64,000 bases of DNA from Dendrolimus kikuchii (GCA_019925095.2 CM034409.1:2421001-2485000), one strand, 5' to 3'; shown: positions 43,030-53,254, counted from the first letter of the stretch. The notes: generated from the sequence alone by a model not told the origin. Program-made: numbers and translations.

Positions 43030-43712
43030 AATAACAGTAATGTAGATGGCAGAGTTCGTGCGTCTAGTCTGCGATCAGTGAACACACGCAGGATAAACCC
43101 AAATACTACATTAAATTCGATAAACCACAAATCCTCGCGAAAGAGAATCGTTTCATACCAAGAATGATGAGTGAGGCTATTGTAATCAAAAAACACCCAA
43201 ATTTGAATAGAGAAGATGGTTGGCAAGTACCACCTGTTTGAGATCCGATCATCAAAACTATTAAGACCACCCAGCAAAAACCAACTGCCAGACCTCAAGA
43301 CACTGTGAGCTCTTTCTGCGTGCACCGGAACACAAACCAACTTAATTGACAATTTCTTTTATTTTAACTCCCACTCATTTTGATATTATATAAAATTATT
43401 AGAGCTAGGCATGTTTACTAAAGAGTTTCTTGCGCCGCTTCTTCTCTTCAAGCCACAAAATGTTGCGAAGCGGTGGTAAATTCGATTAGGCTCCCATAGA
43501 GAAAATAATAACCATAAACAAAATTAAAACTAAATAATTAAAATGAACATGTTGGCGGTAGGCTAAATAAAACTATAACAATGCTCATTGACACTTGACA
43601 TCTTTGTCTTCTGTGATCACGGCTACTGAAAAGTAGCCGAAACGTCGGCATAATAAAAATCAAATAAATTACCGCGCTTAAAACCGTTAAAACGTAGTTG
43701 TATTATGCTAAA
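43030..43712 (+). mobile_element. Penelope-like element, 3' coding end and terminus
   Basis: The plus strand encodes ILAKENRFIPRMMSEAIVIK, then NLNREDGWQVPPV, a stop codon, and DPIIKTIK. It is the same protein end as 20720-20404 with one in-frame stop, so it is inactive. The 3' UTR module at 43420-43490 and the hairpin follow, ending at CCGCGCTTAAAACCGTTA. Confidence 0.75.
43608..43648 (+). ncRNA. Hammerhead-like hairpin with a compensatory change
   Basis: Helix II reads GGCUACU-GAAA-AGUAGCC, where other copies have GGCCACU and AGUGGCC. Both sides changed together, which argues that the RNA stem is selected. The outer stem is weaker here. Confidence 0.45.
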
Positions 43713-43929
43713 ATTTTATTGATAACTGCTATTTATAGCATGCCTCAGCATAAATTACCGTTTTTAGAATTTTTATCTGGGTTCCAAGGTTCATTTCAAA
43801 GGGCTCAACAGATTTCATTGATAATTATAACTCATTGATTTTATCTTAAGTTTGTGTCTGAGGGCTTGCTCTCAAACGTTCTTTGTCTTACGTTTTAATT
43901 TAACTTGTTTTTTATTTATTTGTTTATTA
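43713..43929. other. Unassigned interval
   Basis: AT-rich. Confidence 0.4.
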
Positions 43930-44065
43930 ACTTACAAACGTGCATGACAAGAGTTATGAATGTCAAAGAAGCAAGTGAGGTGTGTAAGAATAAGCCTAAT
44001 TGGCGCTCTGTTGTTCGTGCCTACACCGCAAGGGAACTGGCGTGAAGTTATGTATGTATGTAACT
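43930..44065 (+). pseudogene. RTE-1 3' tail, short
   Basis: Encodes CMTRVMNVKEASEVCKN to the REL-A-stop end, followed by ATGTATGTATG. Confidence 0.7.
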
Positions 44066-44365
44066 TACAAACATAGCTATCATTACAGCTGTCACCAATA
44101 CGATAGCGTGGTACACCTAATACATTGTATATACATATTCAGTCGTCATATCATATAATATAATATGAAGTTCTTGTGAATTCAGTCTCAATACAGATGT
44201 AAATGTCAATTTGTTAACAGATCTAGTTCAATGTACGCAAGGCCTGTGTTATCGACACCTTATTAAGTAGGTTGGTCCTGCCGTCTACTACGAACATTGG
44301 TGGCTGCCTACGTCTCTACGTCTATTTGATTCCAGCTAATACATCTGGGTTAAAAAAAAAATATA
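44066..44365. other. Unassigned interval
   Basis: AT-rich, with no match. Confidence 0.4.
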
Positions 44366-44919
44366 TCTATATATATAAAAGATGATGATCTTTTTTCCTT
44401 CCATGATCAAATTGATCGTGTACTAGCAGAAGGTGATGTCAGGAGCCTTAAGAACAGACGAGCTTGCATGACAAGAGTTATGAATGTCAAAGAGGCAAGT
44501 GAGGTGTGTAAGAATAAGCCTAAATGGCACTCTGTTGTTCGTGCCTACCCCGCAAGGGAACTGGCGTGAAGTTATGTATGTATGTATGTATGTATATATA
44601 AAAGAAAGTCGTGTTAGTTACACTATTTATAACTAAAGAACCGCTGTACCGATTTGGCTGAAAATTGATGGGGAGGTAGCTTAAAACCAGGAGACGGACA
44701 TAGGATACTTTTTATACCGTTGGAACCGGTAGGTGGAGCTGAGATCGGGTTCTAGAATCCTCCTAATCACCTGGACCGATTCTGCTGATTTTGTTTTTGT
44801 GTGTTTGAGTGGGTTTTCCGAATGGTGTCGATTCGTAATTAGAACTGGTAGGTGGAGCTGGGATCGGGTCCTAGATTTTTATTTTTTTAGAGCAGGACAA
44901 CTTCTGTCGGGGCCGTTAG
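44366..44919 (+). mobile_element. HLE-C copy split by RTE-1
   Basis: A|TCTATATATATAAAAGA start and GGGGCCGTTAG|T end, where the terminal CTAG is mutated to TTAG. The body (ATCGGGTTCTAGAATCCTCC and GTGTGTTTGAGTGGGT) matches 54618-55184. Confidence 0.65.
44383..44592 (+). mobile_element. RTE-1 tail inserted in HLE-C with a 13-base duplication
   Basis: TATATATAAAAGA lies on both sides (44370-44382 and 44593-44605). The insert encodes DQIDRVLAEGDVRSLKNR to the terminal stop and ends in an ATGT run. About 14 extra bases (TGATGATCTTTTTT) precede the homologous part. Confidence 0.75.
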
Positions 44920-45485
44920 TTATTTATATTTAAATGTAATTTGCATTGTATGTTCCAAGTATTTTTGTTTTATAGACTTTGTTATTGTTGTTTGAAAGAA
45001 ATCTTTGGTCTTTCTCTCTTCTATCTAAACTTTCATTGAATCTTTCGGGCTGATAAGACGAAAACGAACAACGAATGACATTTGAAAGTAAGAGCCCAGT
45101 TATTAAAATAAGGAGTTTGGTTCGAATAACTATTTTTAAGTATCGATAATAAAACTATCGACACTTTACATCACGTGAGCACCGAAGCGCGTAATCAGGT
45201 GAGTGTCCCGGGCCGGAATAACGAACGCAGCTGAATCGTGCCCCCTTGTGCCCAGCTGTGGGTTCCATAGTCGCCACTACTACGAGATACCTGGAAATAA
45301 ATACCTCACGTGAATGTCGATATATCGTATTCCGATATCTTCATTGTCAAAGTGATATAGTCAAAGTGGTGAAGTCCTTGGGGGAACTCCACCTTTCATT
45401 ATTTCCGTCTTTGAATAGTTATAATGACAATAAATCAGTCAGTGAAGCTAAGACACCATTGAATTCTGTCTTCGAATTGTCGTCG
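44920..45485. other. Unassigned interval
   Basis: A 114-codon plus-strand frame at 45246-45590 has no recognised domain and its end overlaps an antisense LINE, so it is not called as a gene. Confidence 0.4.
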
Positions 45486-46094
45486 TCAGCCATTTGCAGT
45501 CCACTGCTCGACGTAGGCCTCCCCAAGACGGCGCCACTCATCCCTGTCCTCCGATTTCCTCAGCCAGCGCCTGCCGGCGACCTTGCATAGGTCTTCGGCC
45601 CATCGGGCTGGAGGGCGTCCGACACTACGTTTACCGAGACGCGGTCTCCACTCCAGGACTCGTTTGCTCCATCGGCCATCGGTCCTGCGGCAGATGTGAC
45701 CGGCCCACTGCCACTTCAACTTGCTAATTTTGCGAGCTATGTCGGTTACCTTGGTTCTCTTACGGATATCCTCATTTCTAATTTTATCCATAAGAGAAAC
45801 ACCCAACATAGCTCGCTCCATAGCCCGTTGAGCGACTTGGAACTTGTGGACCAATCCTGCCGTAAGTGTCCATGTCTCGGCCCCGTAGGTCAGGACGGGG
45901 AGGACGCACTGCTCGAAGACTTTTGTCTTCAAGCATTGCGGAATGGTCGAACGAGAAGACTTGACGAAGTTTACCGAATGCCGCCCAGCCCAATTGAATC
46001 CTCCTACTGGCTTCCCCCTCGAAGTTGTGCCTGCCGACCTGTATGTTCTGTCCAAGATAGACATATTCCTGCACAGCTTCCAGAGGGACGCCAA
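45486..46094 (-). pseudogene. RTE-like LINE C-terminus
   Basis: The 202-codon minus-strand frame reads CVLPVLTYGAETWTLT near its middle, then QRAMERAMLGVSLMDKIRN, KLKWQWAGHICRRTDGRW and GKRSVGRPPARWAEDL. It closes with EAYVEQWTANG-stop. These are hallmark C-terminal blocks of a LINE common in moths and butterflies. A second frame (QEYVYLGQNIQV, 46074-45784) carries the preceding part, so a frameshift lies near 45930-45960. Reverse transcriptase is absent. Confidence 0.75.
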
Positions 46095-46204
46095 AAAAAT
46101 CGAATTGTAGTTGGCATTAAATTCCCCTAAAAAAAAGTTACAAAACGAGCGATGTATGAACTTACCCCATTGTCAGAATTCGTCACCTTGACTGTGCAAC
46201 TAAC

Positions 46205-46520
46205 TTTTTTTTTTATAGCAGGAGTTCAGCAGACAGGCAGACGGCCCACTGGATAGCAAGCGGTTACCATCGCCTATGGACATTTGCAACACCAAAGATG
46301 CTACAAATGCGCTGCTGCTCTCTTAAGGGAGACTGGAACCTGGTCACTAATGCCGGACCACAACTCAAAGTTGTTATGGCGGCATGCTCTAGACCAGGGG
46401 TGGTAGCAATCCAGTCGGGCAAATGCCCTACCACCTAGCTGTGGGTTGTTTAGTCGCCACTTACGACAGGCCTCCCGGCCGCAGGAAATTGTATTCTTTC
46501 TCCGTTCCTGCACGGATAAA
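46205..46520 (-). repeat. SINE-A copy, full length
   Basis: Complete, with a CTGCTATAAAAAAAA tail on minus in place of CAATAAA. Confidence 0.8.
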
Positions 46521-46619
46521 GCCACATATTTGCAACTTACAAAATAATTGAGTTTCTCGGACCGGTGTGGATATCTACTTACAACTATGTAGTGTCAGCC
46601 GAAGATCTGGACATGCTAG

Positions 46620-47035
46620 CACATCATCCACCTAGCTCTTGTCAGCATCTGTGTACTGGCCATCCTAGAGCCAAATGACTTGATGCACGACGATAGCAAG
46701 AGATTGGACAGAATGTCACTTACTCCTTGGAAGATGGGACAACCGAGTATGAAGAATGCCTTATGCATCGATACTTTGACCCCTTCACATCTTCCAAAGA
46801 CTGAGTCAAAGGCCGGCAACGCAGCTTCATCACCTGAAGCTTCCAAACGACGCAAATATGGAACTATAGAAACTGGTTACATTTTTGTGGAGTTTGGAGT
46901 TGAGACACTAGGTCTGTGAGGTTTATATGCAAACATTTTCTTTGATGCCACCCATAACCAGAAGGGTGGTTTATACTTCGTACAGCGAATTAAGCCTGCA
47001 ATGCAGTGAGCCTTCGGGCCACGCTTCGTACTAAC
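46620..47035 (+). pseudogene. K protein, longest N-terminal extent
   Basis: The plus strand reads VLAILEPNDLMHDDSKRL, then LTPWKMGQPSM, CIDTLTPSHLPKTESKAG and KYGTIETGYIFVEFGVETLG, then a stop. A further frame continues DATHNQKGGLYFVQRI. This copy gives the upstream part missing from the others, while 50526 gives the intact end. Confidence 0.6.
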
Positions 47036-47338
47036 AGTGATGTGGTAACAGATGTATCAATAAATAGATAGTAGCACATGTAAACATAGATCAATAAAAA
47101 CAATAGATATAAGCAAACATTGTAATAGAAAATAAGTATTTTGAAAAAAAACGAGAACAAGAAAAGAAACAAATAAAAGAAAGAGAGAAAGAAAAAGCTC
47201 TATCTTACCCTATGATGGAAGAAGCTGAAAAAAGTGATGTGGTACATAGTCTGTAAATTGCTTGTAGTTTATAGAAAAAAAAGTTAGATGTGAAGCAGAA
47301 AATGTTTAAATTAATCATCTTCACATAGTGTTACGACC
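47036..47338. other. Unassigned interval
   Basis: A-rich, including AAAGAAAGAGAGAAAGAAAA near 47175. Confidence 0.4.
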
Positions 47339-47740
47339 GAAAAAGATAAATTCACACCTGCATTTTATTACCTTTCGGCATTTAAACTTCTTTTGTTTAG
47401 TTTGTGTTTAAAATTTGTGATTAGAAAAACAGCCCATTGTGTACCGTAAACTATTATTATAGTCATTAGCTAGGTGTGATTCTAGGAAATTCAGTCTACG
47501 CGGTCCTGCAGACATATTGCATTTGTACAGTATAAAGCAATGCCCTAATAGAGAGATGAGGCAGTCCAGCGATAACCACAAGCAGAGCAAGACTTGTGTA
47601 CATTCGGTAATCTATTTAGTGACGTTTGGCTTTGTTGTGTTCGGTTATATTTGTACCTGTGTTATACGTGTTTGTATAGTTCTAATAAACTCTATGGTAA
47701 TTCCAACGGCATTTTAATTTGAGTCCTGCAACTCGTAACA
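47339..47740 (+). mobile_element. Solo LTR (Ty3-type), 402 bases
   Basis: TGTTACGACC...CTCGTAACA with exact ATAG flanks (47335-47338 and 47741-47744). It is about 100 bases shorter than the copy at 29967 through internal deletions. The CAGTATAAAGCAATGCC promoter block is retained. Confidence 0.8.
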
Positions 47741-47760
47741 ATAGAATCTAATCTAATATT

Positions 47761-48073
47761 TTTATCCGTGCAGGAACGGAGAAAGAATACAATTTCCTGC
47801 GGCCGGGCGGCCTGTCGTAAGAGGCGACAAAACAACCCAAAGCCAGGTGGTACGGCATTTGCCCGACTGGATGGCTACCATCCCTGGTCTAAAGTATGAC
47901 GCCATAACAACCTTGTGTTGTGTTCCGGCATTACTGACCAGGTTCCAGTCTCCCTTAAGAGAGCAGCAGCGCATTTGTAACACCTTTGGTGTTGCAAATG
48001 TCCATAGGCGATGATAACCGCTATCCATCAAGTGGGCCGTCCGCCTGTCTGCTGAACTCCTGCAATAAAAAAA
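47761..48073 (+). repeat. SINE-A copy with a probable target duplication
   Basis: Full length. The flanks ATCTAATCTAATATT (left) and ATCTAACTATAATATT (right) look like a decayed ~15-base duplication, supporting LINE-type integration. Confidence 0.8.
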
Positions 48074-48417
48074 TCTAACTATAATATTATCCAAAAATGT
48101 TCCTCTTAAGAAACAAAAGGTTATACACCACTCATATCCCTATCCAGTTTATTAACTACAAAAGGTGGTAAATTACGGCCTGATGAGTACAATACATGAG
48201 TTGGTATGTATTAAAAAGGTTTCAAGTCAAAAATATTTGTTTAAAAATCAACAAACAGTTGGTAGGGGCTTAGTTATGTCTAGTGTGGGAACCCTTCAGA
48301 GCCCTCCTGACAAGAGACAGGACCGTACATCGATTTTAACAGGAAACTCCTGTGTACAAATTCCAAAAGATTATACTTTCTCCGAAATAGCTAGGGAATT
48401 CTGATAATTCATATCTA
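48074..48417. other. Unassigned interval
   Basis: A 79-codon frame at 48165-48404 has no recognised content. Confidence 0.35.
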
Positions 48418-48946
48418 TCTATACATATAATAAAAGTGTAGACGGCGAATTTCTGTACAATGAAAAAAAATGCTAAAAACCGAGCCGGGGGGATGTAAGA
48501 AGTGAAATAGAACTAATTTAGATTTTTTTCAAATTTTTTGTTTCTGTGTTTGTCTGTTTGTACGAGCTAAGCTCCGAAACAACAGGACCGATTTAAATGA
48601 AATCTTGTATGATGGTAGCTTATATCTCTGGTCAACATATAGGATAGTTTTGATCCCCAAAAATTAAATAGTTCCCGTGGGATAGTTAAAAAACTTTAAT
48701 TACTTAAATAGCTTTGAAGGACATAACGACCTTGAGTTGTGTTCCGGCATTAGTGACCAGGTTCCAGTCTCCCTTAAGAGAGCAGCAGCGCATTTGTAGC
48801 ACCTTTGGTGTTGCAAATGTCTATAGGCGATGGTAACCGCTTTCCATCAAGTGGGCCGTCTGCCTGTCTGCTGAACTCCTGCAATAAAAAAAATAAAAAA
48901 AAGGAATAACAAATACAACGCGGACGAAGTCGCAGGCATCAGCTGG
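48418..48946 (+). mobile_element. HLE-D copy split by SINE-A
   Basis: A|TCTATACATATAATAAAAG start and GGCATCAGCTGG|T end (CTAG mutated to CTGG). The 3' GCGGACGAAGTCGC is a palindromic hairpin, as Helitrons have near the end. Confidence 0.65.
48721..48902 (+). repeat. SINE-A copy, 5'-truncated, inside HLE-D
   Basis: Begins at ACGACCTTGAGTTGTGTTCC, a different truncation point from the common one, and ends CTGCAATAAAAAAAATAAAA. Confidence 0.75.
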
Positions 48947-49024
48947 TCTACAATATTATGGATGGCTTTGTGTCCTAGCTCATAGATTGCTCTCTGCTCA
49001 CATTCCACTAAATAAATTCTATCG

Positions 49025-49190
49025 TGTTGTGAGAAGGAGGCTTATTCTTACACACCTCACTTGCTTCTTTGACATTCATAACTCTTGTCATGCACGCTCG
49101 TTTCTTAAGGTTCCTGACATCAGCTTCTGCTAGTACACGATCAATTTGAACATGGAAGGTGTGTCGTGGCCTTCCACGACTCTCTCTTTA
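49025..49190 (-). pseudogene. RTE-1 fragment missing its tail
   Basis: Covers the GRPRHTF to KEASEVCKN region on minus but lacks the stop and ATGT run, so it was cut after insertion. Confidence 0.65.
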
Positions 49191-49401
49191 TCTCTCTCTC
49201 TTCTCTTCTCACTCTAAATTGTCTGCATGTAATATAGTTAAAGACGTATCAGCATTTGTTAGTGGAATGTATCAAGTACAGAGACGGCAGGAAGGGGCTG
49301 GTGGATGCTCTGGTGATTAATTTAATGGATATGGGTGTTTCCAGAGTATATTGTCACAGCCACTTTCTGTTGCGGCGTATAGTGTGTAGTATATATAAGT
49401 A
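49191..49401. other. Unassigned interval
   Basis: A TCTCTC run near 49183-49210. An AGAGACGGCAGGAAGGGG phrase near 49280 is unassigned. Confidence 0.35.
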
Positions 49402-50172
49402 CTAGCTGTGCTCGCGACGTCGTCCGCGTGGAATTTGCTTTCAAAACCCTCCGATTTTGAAATATTCTTCATTGGTGCTCCGCTCCTATTGGTCTTAGCG
49501 TGATGATATATAGCCTATAGCCTTCCTCGATAAATGGGCTATCCAACACTAAAAGAATTTTTCAAATCAGACCAGTGGTGCCTAAGATTAGCGCGTTCAA
49601 TCAAACAATATTAGTATATTTTGCTACAACACTAATACTTACATTTTAAATTTCGCGATATCTTTTGAATGAAACTTCCGAATTGAATAATTCAAAAAGT
49701 TCTAGAAAGATATTGAATTCGTCTTGAATATGAAGTAATTTATTTTGATAAGGATTAATACCAAGGTACAAAATAAAGAGTTTTTGAAGCGACGGCATTA
49801 TAATTATTTAAAAAAATAAAAGAAAACACTTATTGTGAGATAACTACAATAGTTAGACATATGGTTACGCGATATTTTTTGTAGACAATTATATGTTCTG
49901 CAAAGTGGTATTACATTGTTTTGTTCTATAATCAATAGTTTTCGCAGCGCACGCCGTGTAAGGATTTTTTCGGGACATTTTTTTACACCTTGGGTTACAT
50001 TATTGGGCTTTTAGTAAAGATCCTTGAATTTTTTTGAAAATGTAATATAGCCTATAGCCTTCCTTGATAAATGTACTATTCAACACAAAGAATTTTTCAA
50101 ATCGGACCAGCGGTTCCTGAGATTAGCGCGTTTAAACAAACAAACTCTTCAGCTTTATAATATTAGTATAGA
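49402..50172 (-). mobile_element. Complete Helitron-like element (HLE-A)
   Basis: A|TCTATACTAATATTATAAAG start on minus and GAGCACAGCTAG|T end. 771 bases, collinear with 21531-22302. Confidence 0.8.
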
Positions 50173-50525
50173 TATGTGGAGGTGGGCGTGGTTCTTCGAA
50201 ATTGGCTCGTTTGAATTAAAACAAATCTTCGAATTAACACTTTAATCTTGAACCTTAAAATAGAAACACCTTAAAAAAACACCCAACCACCCTCTTAAGC
50301 TCTTAACTCACGACAACCAGCTTACCGTTCATTCAAATTCAAATCAAATCTTCATCATTGATCTCATTCAATCTACACTTGTGTTCCGATAAACATCCAA
50401 CCCATTTTTAACCGACTTAAAAAAGGAGGAGGTTACGCTGAGATTTATGATCCGATTAACGTGATTCTTCTTTAGTTTGGAATAGTTGCCATTAGGTCCC
50501 CTAAAAATTTAATATAATTTGGCCA
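50173..50525. repeat. Unassigned DNA, then a MITE-E fragment
   Basis: 50404-50525 begins TTTTTAACCGACTTAAAAAA and runs to CCCCTAAAAATTTAATAT, where it is cut by the K fragment. The rest is unassigned. Confidence 0.5.
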
Positions 50526-50825
50526 ATGACTGAGTTAGAGGCTGGCAACGCTGCTTCAAAAGCTGAAGCTCTCAAACGGCGCAAATATGGAACCTTAGGA
50601 AGGGGTTACATATTTGTGCCGTTTAGAGTTGAACCATTAGGTCCGTGGGGTCCGTCGGCAAAGAGTTTCTTCAAAGAGATTTGCAAGAAACTCTTTGATG
50701 CCACCCGTGATCAGAAGGCTGGCTCATATTTCGCCCAACAAATAAGCATCGCCATACAGCGCGGCAATGCAGCCAGCCTTCTGGGCACGCTCCCATCTGG
50801 CAGTGATTTGTTACACAGTCTATAA
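50526..50825 (+). pseudogene. K protein, intact C-terminal frame
   Basis: The 99-codon frame reads ELEAGNAASKAEALKRRKYG, then [39 protein letters not shown] and [18 protein letters not shown] to stop. It is the best-preserved K end in the window. A 13-base perfect inverted repeat (50659-50671 with 50685-50697) lies inside the frame. No reverse transcriptase is attached, so it is a 5'-truncated insert. Confidence 0.6.
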
Positions 50826-50889
50826 TCGCTTGTACTGTATATTAAATAATAAGATAGTTTAGTTTATAATTTTATTTTATTTTGAATTA

Positions 50890-51975
50890 TATTTAATAAT
50901 AATAATAATAATATTTATTTAATCCAGACTAGGTCCATAGCAAATTACATTATTGGTATTATAATATTAAAATATACTTATGTCACTATGTAGTTTCATC
51001 CAATGTTCTATCAATGGTCCATTTATTTGAAGCAGAGCAGCGACTATTTTATTTTGGGAGTTATAAAATCTTTCTCTTGTGTTCGCTACTCTTTGTCGTA
51101 TTAGTGCCGCAAAACCGGGGAGTCTGGTTTCTGTGAACATCTCTGAAGCGCTACAGAATTTAGGTAACCGTAACATTATGCGTAGGGCATTATTATATTG
51201 TACTCTTAATGCACTATATTCCGCTTTTGTGTATTTGCACCAAAGTTCACATGTATAAATAGTAGTACAGTATGTTTTAAACAATAGCATTTTCACATTG
51301 TCACTACATCTTGCAAACCTCCTAGCCAACATGTTGGATCGCACGCTTAAAGCACGGCGTTGTCTATCTAGGTCCATTCCGTCTGTTAAATTGCTTGTCA
51401 CTATATGCCCCAGATACTTAAAGTTGTCTACGTATTCCAAGTCCTGACCATTTAATTGGATAGGCAAAGTCGTAACAGGCCTCTTGCCTTTTCGAAAGTA
51501 CATGACCTTTGTCTTTTTAACGTTATATGTAAGACCATGAGTAGCAGCATATGTTACACATAAATCCAAAAGTCGACGCAGTGCTGACACCGTTGGTGCT
51601 AGAAGAACCATATCATCTGCGTAAGCAATATGATTGACGCAGGTACCTGCAATATGGCAACCAATTTTAGTATCATTAAGTAGCGTATTCAATTCATCCA
51701 TGTATATATTAAAAAGCACTGGCGACAATGATCCCCCTTGTCTGACTCCACATGGTAGAGACGCTGGTTTAGAGTAAGCATCATTCCACTTCACCAGATT
51801 TTGTTGCTTCTCGTGCCATTTTTTTAGGAGATTTATGATTGCAAAAGGAAATTGTCGTTCCTGCAGTTTCCGCCATAGTCGATTATGTAAGACTCTATCG
51901 AATGCTTTCGACAAATCTAGAAAGCACGCATAAACATTTGTATCGCGACTTAAATAATGACTAACTGTATGTTTA
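50890..51975 (-). CDS. Non-LTR reverse transcriptase fragment, C-terminal part
   Basis: The minus-strand frame (open 52019-50967) reads YACFLDLSKAFDRVLHNRLW, then PCGVRQGGSLSPVLFNIYMD, the catalytic YADD in HIAYADDMVLLAP, and NFKYLGHIVTS. A cysteine-rich C-terminal half without endonuclease follows. The first ~15 codons come from a MITE-E scrap, so the true LINE begins near 51975. Its 3' end runs to a TTATTATTATTA repeat at 50895-50912. GVRQGG and YADD place it among CR1/L2-like or related clades, not settled. No stop in ~335 codons suggests a fairly recent copy. Confidence 0.75.
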
Positions 51976-52167
51976 GTTAAAGTTATATAGTTTGGTCCAG
52001 TAGTTTGTTTTATGAACATTTTTGTTTACGTGGACGATGTAATTGTCTTTGGCAAGACGTTTTTGAATCTCTCTAACATAAAGGGCGGTTTCATACTAGC
52101 GTTTTATACGCTCGTATCAACTCGTTTTTGGAAGCGCATACAGGCGCGCCTTTTGCCACACGCGCAT
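51976..52167 (+). pseudogene. MITE-E scrap joined to an LTR-retrotransposon RT scrap
   Basis: 51976-52023 matches MITE-E (TAGTTTGGTCCAGTAGTTTG). From 52024 the plus strand encodes VYVDDVIVFGKTF, the active-site motif of Ty3/Gypsy-type reverse transcriptases, for about 20 residues only. The remaining bases are unassigned. Confidence 0.4.
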
Positions 52168-52910
52168 TTTTTTAACCGACTTCAAAAAAAGGAGAAGGTT
52201 CTCAATTCGTTGGGATCTTTTTTTGCTGTTTTTTTATGTATGTTCACCGATTACTCCGAGATTTATGATCCGATTTACGTGATTCTTTTTCCGTTCGACA
52301 CGGAATAGCTGCCATTTGGTCCCCTAAAAATTTAACATAGTTTGGCCCAGTAGTTTTACATTTTACGAACATTTTTTTGTTCCCGTTTCTTGGGACCTAT
52401 ATTATTTAAGGAGCGCGGCACCTTTCGTAGGTCTACCCATACATAGCTAGACACTAAAAATTAACAAATAAAATAAAAAAACTTCGTTTAAAAAATCCGA
52501 CTTTTTTTTTTTTTTTTATTGCAGGAGATCAGCAGACAGGCAAATGGCCCACTTGATGGAAAGCGGTTACCATCGCCTATGGACATTTGCAACACCAAAG
52601 GTGCTACAAATGCGCTGCTGCTCTCTTAAGGGAAACTGGAACCTGGTCACTAATGCCGGAACACAACTCGAAGGTTGTTATGGCGACATACTTTAGACCA
52701 GGGGTGGTAGCCATCCAGTCGGGCAAGTGCCCTACCACCTGGCAAAACGACTTCAAAAACGAAAAAACTAAAAAGTATAAAATAACTTATTTCTAAAGCT
52801 ATTATTATTAATATATATTATCTAAAACATCTTGAAGTCGGTGCAAAGTAAAACATAAAAATTACTATATTTTTTTGAAAATTAAAAAGTATAAAATAAC
52901 TTAATAAAGA
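52168..52910. mobile_element. MITE-E copy split by SINE-A
   Basis: Left text TTTTTTTAACCGACTTCAAA to AACTTCGTTTAAAAAATCCG. After SINE-A, CAAAACGACTTCAAAAACG continues into AGTATAAAATAACTTATTTC, collinear with the reverse complement of 23735-23640. The duplicated flanks are AAAATCCGACTT and AAAACGACTT. Confidence 0.6.
52502..52742 (-). repeat. SINE-A copy, 5'-truncated at the common breakpoint
   Basis: Sense 3' end complete. The 5' end falls at CCAGGTGGTAGGGCAC. Confidence 0.8.
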
Positions 52911-52930
52911 TTTTTGACTGAGAATTTATT

Positions 52931-53119
52931 TAGTTTATCAAGAGACAAAATAATATTAAATTTTCTACATCTTGAAGTCGGTGCCAAGTAAACCATAAAA
53001 TTTACAATCTTTTGCAACATTTTGTTGTTATAACAGTGTATATGGTAATTTTTATGGTTTTCTCGGCACCGACTTCAAGATGTAGAAAATTTTATATTAT
53101 TTTGTCTCTTAGTAAACTA
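52931..53119. repeat. Long fold-back hairpin of MITE-E
   Basis: Two ~75-base arms (52931-53005 and 53045-53119) share CATCTTGAAGTCGGTGCC in opposite orientation, with a ~40-base loop. A shorter-arm relative is at 22672-22810. Confidence 0.7.
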
Positions 53120-53138
53120 ATTAACTTCTTAGTTTTAC

Positions 53139-53232
53139 ACCCCTAGTGTTGCAAACGTCTATAGGCGACGGTAACCACTTTCCATCAGGTGGGCCGTCTG
53201 CCTGTTTGCCTACTTCAGGCAAAAAAAAAATA
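53139..53232 (+). repeat. LINE-L-like 3' tail with poly(A)
   Basis: GTTGCAAACGTCTATAGGCG, then CATCAGGTGGGCCGTCTGCC, ending CTTCAGGCAAAAAAAAAA. Confidence 0.6.
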
Positions 53233-53254
53233 GTCAAAAATCCTTATTTAGTTA

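Noticed and set aside
43023..43352. A minus-strand 109-codon gene
   Set aside because: It is the antisense shadow of the PLE coding end, which on plus carries the conserved NREDGW block.
45246..45590. A 114-codon plus-strand gene
   Set aside because: No domain is recognisable, and the end overlaps the antisense LINE C-terminus at 45486-46094.
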